A stretch of DNA of 21,315 nt from Coprobacillus sp. CAG:698 (lineage in GTDB: Bacteria > Bacillota_I > Bacilli_A > ML615J-28 > CAG-698). Location of the stretch: contig HF988710.1 in NCBI GenBank assembly GCA_000431235.1, forward strand, positions 20,592-41,906, written 5' to 3'. The notes beneath the pieces were generated by a model. It saw nothing but the letters and a program-made list of their open reading frames with translations, searched no databases and had not been told where the DNA came from. Positions within the stretch are counted from its first letter, which is position 1; the number at the start of each line of letters is the position of its first letter. This document shows positions 7,690-15,108 of the stretch, piece after piece. The translations under genes and the position numbers were made by a program.

Positions 7690-8772
7690 TTATCTTGCAT
7701 TTGCAACAGCTTTTGCAACGACAGCTTTAATATCACTAATTTGAATTGTACAACCAGCATCTAATAATACTTTATCAGTTGCCATTTGATAGTTATGAGC
7801 ATTTGGAGCTGTTTCGATGTTTTTAACTTCTTCAGCTGTTTTGCCAAGAACGTATTTAGAGAATTCAGCAGATTGTAAATACCATTCTTTAACGATTCCG
7901 TCGCCATTCATATCCATATCTTTACCATATTTAGCCATATTGTAATCTTCTTTTAAGCAACGTTTTGTATCAACAAATGAAGTTTCAGTAACGCCTGTAG
8001 CATCAAAAGTAATCTTAGGTTGAATTGCATCATTTAAGCAAGCAACGATTTTTCCATCTTCAACTACTGTAGCAGCGAAATCAGAATACATATTAATAGC
8101 ACCAGCTTTTTCTTCAGTAACGTTAGCAGATGATGTGTCTGCAAATGAAGTTGCAGCAACACCTAAAGTGTATTTAGCAGTTTCTTTACCTTTGAATGAT
8201 TGACCTTGTTCATCAACACATGCTTTGTAAACAGCACTAATAAAATCAGTGATTTGGATTGTGCATCCAGCGTCTAATAAAGCTTTATCTGTAGCCATTT
8301 GATAACCATGAGCATTTGCAGCAGTTTTGATATTTTTAACTTCTTCAGCTGTCTTACCAACAACATAGTTTTCGAATGCTTTAGCTTGTTCATACCATTC
8401 TTTAACGATTCCATCGCCATTCATATCCATATCTTTACCATATTTAGCCATATTGTAATCATCGCCTAATTCCATTTTAGTCTTTAGATTAGTAACAGTA
8501 TAAACACCTTCAGCTAATGTAGCTTTGTTTTGTACTGCGTCTAAACGGCAAGAAATAATTTTTCCATCTTTATCAAGTAATACTGCAGCAACAGTTGCAT
8601 CAACTTGAGCTTGTTTTTCTTTTGAAGATGCCATATTTACAGTAACACCCATACCTAATTTGTAATCAACTTCTTTTGGTTCTTCAGGTTTTTCTTCTGG
8701 TTTACATGCTGTAGATACGCATAAAACTAGAGCACAAATTAAGCAAGTTAAAACTTTAAATAATTTTTTCAT
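7690..8772 (-). CDS. pplA: PplA-like FMN-binding lipoprotein with two tandem domains
   Basis: Start chosen at the ATG at 8772 (360 residues). AAAGGAAG lies just upstream, while earlier in-frame ATGs overlap the promoter. Residues 1-23 form a lipoprotein signal ending in STAC (lipid on C23). Two homologous domains follow (about 38-186 and 200-360), each with a GKI-x-x-C-x-x-DA-x-Q strand, a block YNMAKYGKDMDMNGDGIVKE (106-125 and 277-296), VVGKTAEEVKNI-like text and a final LLDAGCTIQI block. This resembles PplA, the flavinylated surface lipoprotein of Gram-positive extracellular electron transfer, from memory. DATVAAV (58-64) could hold a flavinylated Thr, but no classic SGAT motif is present. 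DMNGDGIV looks like a partial EF-hand or dockerin calcium loop. It is the first operon gene. Confidence 0.75.
   Translation of the reverse strand: MKKLFKVLTCLICALVLCVSTACKPEEKPEEPKEVDYKLGMGVTVNMASSKEKQAQVDATVAAVLLDKDGKIISCRLDAVQNKATLAEGVYTVTNLKTKMELGDDYNMAKYGKDMDMNGDGIVKEWYEQAKAFENYVVGKTAEEVKNIKTAANAHGYQMATDKALLDAGCTIQITDFISAVYKACVDEQGQSFKGKETAKYTLGVAATSFADTSSANVTEEKAGAINMYSDFAATVVEDGKIVACLNDAIQPKITFDATGVTETSFVDTKRCLKEDYNMAKYGKDMDMNGDGIVKEWYLQSAEFSKYVLGKTAEEVKNIETAPNAHNYQMATDKVLLDAGCTIQISDIKAVVAKAVANAR
7880..8460. repeat. Internal 68-bp near-identical direct repeat in the pplA-like gene
   Basis: The segments 7880-7947 and 8393-8460 are direct repeats with a single mismatch in 68 nt (G at 7900 versus A at 8413), 513 nt (171 codons) apart. 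They encode the NGDG block of each domain. The surrounding domain sequence is much more diverged. Confidence 0.92.
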
Positions 8773-8828
8773 TATAAATCTTCCTTTCATTTTTATAAAA
8801 TAACATAGTTTTACTACATCCATCACTT

Positions 8829-8857
8829 ATTATACTCCTTTTCGATAAAAAAGTCAA
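8829..8857 (-). promoter_or_regulatory. Promoter of the pplA-apbE-rnf operon
   Basis: On the minus strand: TTGACT (8852-8857), a 17-nt spacer and perfect TATAAT (8829-8834). Transcription would begin near 8822, leaving a leader of about 50 nt before the ATG at 8772. No operator or riboswitch was recognised in the leader. Confidence 0.85.
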
Positions 8858-9019
8858 TATTGTTTCAATTTTATAAAAATTAATATATATGACTATTTTT
8901 GTATACAATATATACTTTTTGTTATACCTATTTATTTTTTTATATAAATTCATAATTAAATAATAATTTTTTGAGGAAATAATTGCTTAGATATTTAATC
9001 GTTTTTTATTCGAAAAATA

Positions 9020-9536
9020 TCATTTTTCATATGAATTTATAACACCAATTGCCTGAAGAAATGAATAACATGTAATAGTTCCAAAAAACTTTACACCTCT
9101 TCTTTTTAAATCTAAAGCTATAGAGTCAGATAAAAAATTACTAACTTTATCACATTCATAAATTATTAATTCTTTGGAAAATAAACACAAATAATTGTAA
9201 AATGAGACATATTCTTCTTGTATATTTTTGAATACCTTGGCATTGCTAATACTTTCATTAATTTTTAATCTATTACGAATTATATCTTTATTACTCAAAA
9301 GTTTTTTATTTTTTGATCTTATAATTAATAACCATGGTTAGATCAAAATTATCATATACTTCTCTAAAGGCACTTCTTTTATTTAAAACACATTCCCAAC
9401 TCAAAACTGATTGGAATGATTCTAAGATAATCATTTCAAATAAATATTCATCATCTTTATGAACAAATCCATACTCTTCATCATGATACTTGATATAAAG
9501 AGGATTCTTTAAATTACACCATTTACATCTATTTAT
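9020..9536 (-). pseudogene. tag: DNA-3-methyladenine glycosylase I, decayed
   Basis: Tag removes 3-methyladenine from DNA. From 9536 the minus strand reads INRCKWCNLKNPLYIKYHDE, then ILESFQSVLSWECVLNKR, clear Tag N-terminal sequence. It stops in a poly-A stretch (T runs at 9302-9307 and 9309-9314). Removing one A restores the frame into LLSNKDIIRNRLKI and the C-terminal half ending FLQAIGVIN. Other lesions: the expected ATG is ATA (9534-9536), and the C-terminal zinc ligands are lost. VNDH is now INSY; a TGA follows, and the Cys that should come next appears to be Tyr. Multiple lesions argue for real decay, not a sequencing error. A TTG-started 92-residue fragment (9298 to 9020) could be translated but would lack the zinc-binding N-terminus. 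It follows ogt directly. Confidence 0.85.
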
Positions 9537-10038
9537 GATAAAATTGATTTCCTTCTAATTTTAGTAACATGAGTTTATTTTCTAAACCTCCACCATATCC
9601 AACAAGTTTGTTGTTTTTACCAACAACACGATGACAAGATATAATAATACAGATAGGATTCCAACCAACAGCTCCCCCAACTGCTTGACTAGACATTCTC
9701 TTTAAACCTTTTTTAGTGGCTATTTTTTTCGCAATATCACCATATGTAATAGTTTCTCCATATGGTATTTTCACAATACAATCAATGACTTCCTGGCGGA
9801 AACTAGTAATATTATCAATTAAATACTTAGGTGTAAAATTAGGATTTTTACCAGAAAAGTAAATGTCTAACCATTTTATGGTTTCTTCAAAAATTGGCAA
9901 GAGTTTTACTTCACAATCTTGTACATGCTTATGTTCATCTTTTGATTTATCAAACCATAAGCCTTTTAAATAAATTCCATCACTTGTCATTATCATGTTT
10001 GATAAACCATTAGGAGTTTCATAATAATATTTATACAT
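9529..10038 (-). CDS. ogt: Methylated-DNA--protein-cysteine methyltransferase
   Basis: Suicide repair enzyme that takes the methyl group from O6-methylguanine onto its own Cys. Start chosen at the ATG at 10038 (169 residues): the upstream in-frame ATG at 10056 lies before the SD, and GGAGG sits 8 nt from the chosen ATG. Features: an N-terminal ribonuclease-H-like region (1-75), IPYGETITYGDIAKKI (91-106), SSQAVGGAVGWNPI (116-129), the active site SCHRVVG (134-140, Cys C135) and GYGGGLENKLMLLKLEG (147-163). The Pro usually before the active Cys is Ser. The stop codon overlaps the first codons of the tag pseudogene, so both formed an alkylation-repair pair. Confidence 0.93.
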   Translation of the reverse strand: MYKYYYETPNGLSNMIMTSDGIYLKGLWFDKSKDEHKHVQDCEVKLLPIFEETIKWLDIYFSGKNPNFTPKYLIDNITSFRQEVIDCIVKIPYGETITYGDIAKKIATKKGLKRMSSQAVGGAVGWNPICIIISCHRVVGKNNKLVGYGGGLENKLMLLKLEGNQFYHK

Positions 10039-10062
10039 ACATCTATCCTCCAACATTATTGC

Positions 10063-10068
10063 ATTATA
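10063..10068 (-). promoter_or_regulatory. Possible -10 box of ogt
   Basis: TATAAT on the minus strand, about 25 nt before the chosen ogt start. No convincing -35 box lies 17 nt upstream. The stretch to 10200 is low-complexity AT-rich sequence with repeats resembling TAATACAA and holds nothing else recognisable. Confidence 0.35.
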
Positions 10069-10200
10069 TAAATAACTATTATTAATATAGTATATATAGT
10101 TTTATAAATTAGTCATAATATATCATCTATTATTTGTATTATATTTTGTATTGTATTATATGTATTGTACTATATATAGAAAGAGTATATTACGCTTATA

Positions 10201-11016
10201 TTAATAAACAATTCCAAAAACCACTTTGTCATTTACAAAATCAAAATATTTTACGTAAAAACCATAATTTTCTAAGTAATCATAATATAATATCATTTGG
10301 TAATTAAAATCATCATTTATAATTTTTTCAATTTCTTTGAATGATAGACAATTAGTATAATTCTCACTCAAGTATTTGCCTATTAGTTCATAATTTTTAT
10401 CTATTATATTTAATCTTGAAAATATTTCATCCTCCAAAAGTAATTCTCTTACAATTTGTTTAATGTCATTTTCATTTTTTGTTTCAAGATAGATTTTGTA
10501 AATTATTGATTTTAAATTACTCTTACAATTATATTTCTTATTAGCGATTGCTTTAAGTTTCTCATCTGTTAGAAAATATTTTGAAACTTTATTTACAACC
10601 TTTTCGTTATAATCTATGCCTAATAATTCATTTTTTATTTTATTCAATAGCTTTTCACTTTCAAAAGAATAATCATCATCATTAAAAGTATGACTATTGA
10701 TATACTCTTCAAGCAAATCAGTAAATATAGGATTATCACCATCTAAAGTATAAAAACCAATATCACCATAATCATTTAAACGATTCAAACCAATTTGTTT
10801 AAAATAAGCAAAAACAGTTTTAAAATCAAGATTTTTGCATTTTATAGGATCTAAAAGTAAGAAAACATTACTTTCTTTACATAATCCTAAAAGTCTAGGA
10901 ATATCATGTTTAAATTCTTCAAAGTTTTCATATATTATTTTTTCTTTTTTGTTTTGTCTATATATTACTGCATATTCAGGAAAAGACTCAGATAATAAAT
11001 ATAATCTTTTTTTCAT
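10201..11016 (-). CDS. Hypothetical protein, orphan, 271 residues
   Basis: I do not recognise this protein. Start chosen at the ATG at 11016, with AGGTG 9 nt upstream; a GTG at 11028 would overlap that SD. It is charged, Lys/Asn/Ile-rich and apparently soluble, without a signal peptide, membrane helix or catalytic motif. The first 100 residues contain a possible alpha/beta stretch (VIYRQNKKEKIIYENFEEF, then NVFLLLDPIK). The rest looks helical and acidic. It has its own consensus promoter. A degraded copy of its 5' end and promoter lies at 16545-16768, on the far side of the potassium genes. Codon use fits its AT-rich surroundings. Confidence 0.7.
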   Translation of the reverse strand: MKKRLYLLSESFPEYAVIYRQNKKEKIIYENFEEFKHDIPRLLGLCKESNVFLLLDPIKCKNLDFKTVFAYFKQIGLNRLNDYGDIGFYTLDGDNPIFTDLLEEYINSHTFNDDDYSFESEKLLNKIKNELLGIDYNEKVVNKVSKYFLTDEKLKAIANKKYNCKSNLKSIIYKIYLETKNENDIKQIVRELLLEDEIFSRLNIIDKNYELIGKYLSENYTNCLSFKEIEKIINDDFNYQMILYYDYLENYGFYVKYFDFVNDKVVFGIVY

Positions 11017-11044
11017 TTTGTAAATCACCTATTTAAATATATTT

Positions 11045-11073
11045 ATTATAACTTTTTTATAATTTAAAGTCAA
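11045..11073 (-). promoter_or_regulatory. Promoter of the orphan gene
   Basis: On the minus strand: TTGACT (11068-11073), a 17-nt spacer and TATAAT (11045-11050), about 30 nt before the start codon. The same layout, with substitutions, is recognisable in the relic copy near 16735-16762. Confidence 0.78.
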
Positions 11074-11084
11074 ATATTTTCGTT

Positions 11085-11134
11085 TAAAAAAACTAATCTA
11101 TAAAACACTATCATTAAATGTCTTATAGATTAGT
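11085..11134 (-). terminator. Terminator downstream of kdpDE
   Basis: Perfect 12-bp inverted repeat ACTAATCTATAA (11092-11103) and 11123-11134 with a 19-nt loop, followed on the minus strand by a T run (A at 11086-11092). It lies about 305 nt beyond the kdpE stop and just before the orphan gene's promoter. Confidence 0.8.
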
Positions 11135-11439
11135 AATTTATGGTACATTTATATAAAATATCTTTTTCACTTAAAACTAAAAATAATTATAATAGTTCTA
11201 TGAATATAATACGAATATTAAAAAGAATAAATTTACGTTTTTCTATTTAATTTGTTATCATTTTATAATTTATTAAATCACAATATGCTAAAGTTTAAGT
11301 TGTATTTATTTTTCATATTTCAACTTTTTGTTGTGATAATATTAATTCTATCATACAATGGTAAGTTAATATTTCATTTTCAAATAATACATAAATTAAT
11401 TTCAAAAATGCAACTAACTATTTCATTAAAAATAATTTT
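11135..11439. other. Gene-free AT-rich stretch
   Basis: Between the kdpE stop and the terminator there are about 305 nt with no supported gene. A short plus-strand reading frame with a TTG start lacks an SD and looks spurious. If the terminator at 11085 is the real end, this is a long 3' untranslated region of the kdpDE transcript. Confidence 0.5.
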
Positions 11440-12138
11440 TTATTCTTCTTTTATCATTCTATAACCGATTCCGACGTGAGTTTGAATATATTGTGGAGAC
11501 GTAGGTGACGGTTCAATTTTTCTACGTAATGTTGCCATAAATACACGCAAAGAGGCAACATTGCTTTCCCATACTGCACCCCATATCTTTTGTGTAATAA
11601 AGGTATGAGTTAGCACTTTTCCAACGTTTTGCGACAATAAGCACAACAATTTGTATTCTATAGGTGTTAGATGTAATTCAGAGTTGTTAAGATATGCGCA
11701 TCCTACAGCATAATCTATTTTCAGATTTCCATTTATAAAAACTGATTCCGATTTGTTAGACGATTGCATCGCCGATAATCTTCTTTTTGTAACACGAATT
11801 CTTGCAAGTAATTCTTCTACTGAAAATGGTTTTGTTAGATAATCGTCTGCTCCGACATCCAATGCATCGATTTTATCTTTATCTTCAGTTCTTGCACTAA
11901 TTACTATAATAGGCATTTGTGACCACGTACGTATTTTTTTTATAATGTCTATGCCATCAATATCTGGTAAACCCAGATCCAGTAAAACAACATCTGGATT
12001 ATGTGAAGATGCCATCATAATAGCACTTTCCCCACTTGTTGCAGTCATATAATCATAATTATGCATTTTTAATGTTGTTCCTATAAGCTTCCTAACTGGT
12101 GCATCATCTTCCACAACCAAAATTAGTAAGTTATTCAT
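11440..12138 (-). CDS. kdpE: KdpE-type response regulator
   Basis: OmpR/KdpE-family regulator of 232 residues. The receiver domain (1-115) has the acidic pair E10-D12, phospho-acceptor D54 in LLDLGLPD, S81 and K103. A winged-helix DNA-binding domain (about 130-230) ends in IQTHVGIGYRM, a close match to KdpE. It overlaps the end of kdpD by 8 nt. No kdpFABC operon is in the window; the nearest transport genes are the Ktr/Trk pair to the right, so these are the likely target, by inference. Base composition looks less AT-rich than the flanking orphan and ogt genes. Confidence 0.92.
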   Translation of the reverse strand: MNNLLILVVEDDAPVRKLIGTTLKMHNYDYMTATSGESAIMMASSHNPDVVLLDLGLPDIDGIDIIKKIRTWSQMPIIVISARTEDKDKIDALDVGADDYLTKPFSVEELLARIRVTKRRLSAMQSSNKSESVFINGNLKIDYAVGCAYLNNSELHLTPIEYKLLCLLSQNVGKVLTHTFITQKIWGAVWESNVASLRVFMATLRRKIEPSPTSPQYIQTHVGIGYRMIKEE

Positions 12139-14086
12139 TAATTTTCACCTCCCCAATAGGCAATGTAAAGGTAAATACAGCGCCATGTGGTTTATTATCT
12201 GAAATCGATATTTCTCCACCATGAGCATTTATTATGGCTTTGCATAGTGAAAGTCCCAACCCAATGCTACGACGGCAATCAGCAATTTTGTTTGTACCCG
12301 TGTAAAACATATCAAATACTCGCTCTTTTTGTTCATCAGATATTCCATTTCCATTATCTGCCACACTTATACGTACCATTTTCTCATCTTGTTCTGTAAT
12401 AATCTTAATTTGTGAATTAGAGGATGTATATTTGATTGCGTTGTCTAAGAGATTTATTAAAACCTGTACAATAAGTCGAGCATCCATCTTAGCAAGAATC
12501 AAGTCATCAGATTGTATCACAGTAATTCTTTGTTTTTCGCTTTTAGTATGAATATGTTTCAAAGCTTCACTTATTACATCCCCTATAAGTTCTGTTGTTA
12601 AATTTATGTTCATTTTTCCTTCTTCCAAACGAGTTACTGATAATAAATTTTCAACAAGATTTATAAGCCATAGTGAGTCTTCATAAATATCTTCATATAT
12701 TTGTTTTTTTGTTTTGTCATCAATATAATTACCGTTAGAGATAAGGTTACTCGCGTTACCAGAAATTGAAGTGAGTGGAGTTCGTAAGTCATGGGATATT
12801 GAACGAAGCAGATTTGCACGTAATTGCTCATTTTTTGCCAAAATCGCAGTTTGTTCTCTTTCTTTAGCATTTACGATGGCATCAACAGCAATCGCGCATT
12901 CACCAATAATTGAGAGCGCAATACTTTCGTTAAATGACTCAATTGAGCTATTACCTACGAAAATGCCTATAACTCCGTACTGTTTATTGCTTTTGCGTAT
13001 TGGAAAAAAAACATAGTTACTTTCGGGACAGATATCCGTGCCTTTTCCTGCCTTAGCATTGTTTTTCATTACTTGCATAACAATATGCTCATAATTTGAT
13101 ATTATATTAGGATTTTTTTCCACCAACGATGAGTAAACCTTCTGACCATTTTCATCAAAAACGAGAATATTTTTATTTAATAATTTTCTTAATTGATTTG
13201 CTGTTACTCTAAAAACATCTGCTTCATTGGATGATTTTTGAATCAATTGGTTAGCATCAAAGAGAATTTTTGTTCTATAAGAAGTTTGTGTCGCTTGACG
13301 TTCACGCGTTTTCAGTTTATCAGTTGTCCCACCTATTATTAGAGATGCAATTAGCATAATCATAAAAGTAATAGCATATCCATTTCCGTACGCCAAAAAT
13401 GAAAATCTTGGTTCCGTAAAAAGAAAATTAAAAACAAATACGCTTGCAATAGATGATGCAACCCAAAAAAATTTGCTTTTAGTCAGTATGGCAATAATCA
13501 GAACGCCAAGCATATAAATAGTAATTATATTTGCTTCTGTGAATCCAAGCGTTGAAAAAAGAAATCCAAGTAATGTAGAAAGTAGCACTATGACTAGTGA
13601 AATCACAAATTCTTTAACTATATTTGCTATATTTCGTTTTTCAAAAAGTTTTTCCTTTCTATTATCTATGCTTACATCACTATCTGGAATAATATGAATA
13701 TCAACATTAGGAGCAAGGGATATCAATTTTTCAGTAAAATTGGGCCTGCGTATAAATTTACGTTTACTGATAACAGTTCTTCCGATAACTATTTTAGTAA
13801 CACAAGAAAGACGTGCGTATTCAGCAATTTGAAAAGCAATATCATCTCCACATACGATAGCTATCGACGCTCCCATCATTTCTGCAAAATGAATGTTTGT
13901 AAGTAATCTATCTGAGTCTTCTGATGACATTGATTCAGAAACTGGAGTTTTTACATAAATTGCCGAAAAAGTTGCATTAAAGGCTTTTGCCATAGCAGCC
14001 GCGTTTTGTATAATTTTTATGTTTGAAGGTGCAGATGACAAACAAACCAATACATGTTCTTTATTATTTAGAAGCACTTTCTCCAT
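12131..14086 (-). CDS. kdpD: KdpD-like sensor histidine kinase lacking the N-terminal KdpD domain
   Basis: A 651-residue kinase versus about 900 for classical KdpD. It starts directly at a UspA-like nucleotide-binding domain (about 10-135) and so lacks the roughly 210-residue N-terminal KdpD sensor domain with its P-loop. Four clustered membrane helices (about 156-255, DUF4118 type) come next, then a GAF-like region (270-405), the HisKA box SHDLRTPLTS (431-440, His H432) and an ATPase domain. That domain has LINLLDNAIKY (543-553), DNGNGIS (577-583) and GLGLSLCKAI (609-618). Bacillota often carry this short form. Upstream AAGGAGA is about 14 nt from the ATG, a long spacing. It probably senses potassium or osmotic state and phosphorylates the adjacent KdpE. 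Confidence 0.92.
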   Translation of the reverse strand: MEKVLLNNKEHVLVCLSSAPSNIKIIQNAAAMAKAFNATFSAIYVKTPVSESMSSEDSDRLLTNIHFAEMMGASIAIVCGDDIAFQIAEYARLSCVTKIVIGRTVISKRKFIRRPNFTEKLISLAPNVDIHIIPDSDVSIDNRKEKLFEKRNIANIVKEFVISLVIVLLSTLLGFLFSTLGFTEANIITIYMLGVLIIAILTKSKFFWVASSIASVFVFNFLFTEPRFSFLAYGNGYAITFMIMLIASLIIGGTTDKLKTRERQATQTSYRTKILFDANQLIQKSSNEADVFRVTANQLRKLLNKNILVFDENGQKVYSSLVEKNPNIISNYEHIVMQVMKNNAKAGKGTDICPESNYVFFPIRKSNKQYGVIGIFVGNSSIESFNESIALSIIGECAIAVDAIVNAKEREQTAILAKNEQLRANLLRSISHDLRTPLTSISGNASNLISNGNYIDDKTKKQIYEDIYEDSLWLINLVENLLSVTRLEEGKMNINLTTELIGDVISEALKHIHTKSEKQRITVIQSDDLILAKMDARLIVQVLINLLDNAIKYTSSNSQIKIITEQDEKMVRISVADNGNGISDEQKERVFDMFYTGTNKIADCRRSIGLGLSLCKAIINAHGGEISISDNKPHGAVFTFTLPIGEVKINE

Positions 14087-14122
14087 TTTATAAACTATGT
14101 CTCCTTAAATTTCTAGTAATCG

Positions 14123-14151
14123 TATTATATCATACTTTTTTTACAAATTCA
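14123..14151 (-). promoter_or_regulatory. Promoter of kdpDE
   Basis: On the minus strand: TTGAAT (14146-14151), a 17-nt spacer and TATAAT (14123-14128). With the terminator at 14369-14418 this makes kdpDE a unit separate from ktrBA. Confidence 0.75.
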
Positions 14152-14368
14152 ATATGATTATATCTGTTATCGAAACTAATTTAAATATATTGATGAAATT
14201 TATGCTATCAATTAATTATTCTTTAAATATGTAATATTTTACTTAGTTCTTCATAATATTAAATAATCTTTTCAAAATTTTTAATATCACTAATTTCTAT
14301 TTCAAATGTATTTTGCTTTTTTTATTAAAATTATAATTGATTTTTTACAAAAAAAGTTAATTGTTCGT
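14152..14368. other. AT-rich spacer upstream of the kdpDE promoter
   Basis: About 220 nt between the ktrBA terminator and the kdpDE promoter with no gene, tRNA or recognised riboswitch. I looked for a c-di-AMP (ydaO-type) element because such RNAs control potassium uptake genes, and saw none. Confidence 0.4.
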
Positions 14369-14418
14369 CAAAAAACCGAAATAATAACTATCTATGTTGT
14401 AATAATTATTATTACGGT
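14369..14418 (-). terminator. Terminator of ktrBA
   Basis: Minus-strand hairpin with arms 14406-14418 and 14375-14387 (ACCG plus AATAATAA paired, one internal mismatch), followed by TTTTTT (A at 14370-14375), 25 nt after the ktrA stop. Confidence 0.82.
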
Positions 14419-14442
14419 CTTAATTTCTATTGATTATAGTAT

Positions 14443-15096
14443 CTAAATGTCAAAACATTTTCTCATTGATTTATATTCTCCAAGCACTAAAAGTGTTTCT
14501 TCTCCTGAAAGAATAGTATTAGCAGAAATAGCTGCATTAATTTTTCCATTTTTCTTTGTTGCAATAATATTTACATTATATCTTCTACGAATATCTATCT
14601 CTTGAAATGACTTTCCAACCCAAGAATGCGGTACAGAAACTTCAAAAATTGAGCAAGAATCTCCTAGTTCTATATAATCGAGAATATTGTCTGAACTATA
14701 ACGTATTGCCGCCCATGTTGCAAGTTGTTTTTCAGGGTAAATTATTTCATCAGCACCATTACGTAGAAGGAATTTGGCCTGAACATCTTGTTCAGCACGT
14801 GATACAACCTTCTGTGCGCCTAATTCTTTTAATAAACATGTTGTTTCAAGAGAGCTTTGAAAATTACCGCTAATAGTGACAATGCAAACATCATAATTCT
14901 TTATACCTAACGATTTCAACATTGTTTCATTTGTACTATCACCAATTTGCCCATTGGTCACATATGGCATGGCATCGTTGATTCTTTCTTCATTTTCGTC
15001 TACTGCCATAATCTCATGTCCTAACTCATGCAATTTCATTGCTATGTATTTTCCAAATCGACCAAGACCTATCAATAAAATGGATTTTGTTTTCAT
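14443..15096 (-). CDS. ktrA: KtrA/TrkA potassium uptake regulatory subunit
   Basis: Cytoplasmic gating ring of a Ktr/Trk potassium transporter, which binds nucleotides and controls the membrane subunit. The 217 residues hold an RCK_N Rossmann domain (1-130), with nucleotide motif GLGRFGKYIA (10-19) and acidic D33 after the second strand, and an RCK_C domain (about 140-215). Length is typical of KtrA, and less than half that of the double-length TrkA of proteobacteria. It follows the KtrB-like gene by 12 nt with an SD-like AAGGAGG, so it lies in the same operon. Confidence 0.92.
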   Translation of the reverse strand: MKTKSILLIGLGRFGKYIAMKLHELGHEIMAVDENEERINDAMPYVTNGQIGDSTNETMLKSLGIKNYDVCIVTISGNFQSSLETTCLLKELGAQKVVSRAEQDVQAKFLLRNGADEIIYPEKQLATWAAIRYSSDNILDYIELGDSCSIFEVSVPHSWVGKSFQEIDIRRRYNVNIIATKKNGKINAAISANTILSGEETLLVLGEYKSMRKCFDI

Positions 15097-15108
15097 ATAA
15101 ATTCCTCC

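Noticed and set aside
8773..8953. Longer N-terminus for the lipoprotein (ATG at 8826) and a second short minus-strand frame here
   Set aside because: These starts lie at or upstream of the TATAAT box at 8829-8834 and have no SD; the ATG at 8772 has AAAGGAAG and begins a proper lipoprotein signal.
9020..9298. TGA as a tryptophan codon, Mollicutes-style
   Set aside because: All long genes read through with the standard code and use TGG for Trp; the TGA after the tag fragment fits decay.
9302..9314. Phase-variable switch in tag at two T6 runs
   Set aside because: The gene also lacks its start codon and its zinc-binding C-terminus, so slippage alone could not restore function.
10081..10200. Repeated TAATACAA-like units as a repeat array
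   Set aside because: Irregular low-complexity AT sequence without constant unit length or spacers.
11252..11464. 70-residue hydrophobic plus-strand reading frame
   Set aside because: TTG start, no SD, low-complexity Ile/Leu/Phe/Tyr content typical of AT-rich noncoding DNA, and it overlaps the end of kdpE.
14087..14442. c-di-AMP riboswitch controlling the potassium genes
   Set aside because: No ydaO-type conserved segments or GC-containing paired structure; the only hairpin is the ktrBA terminator.
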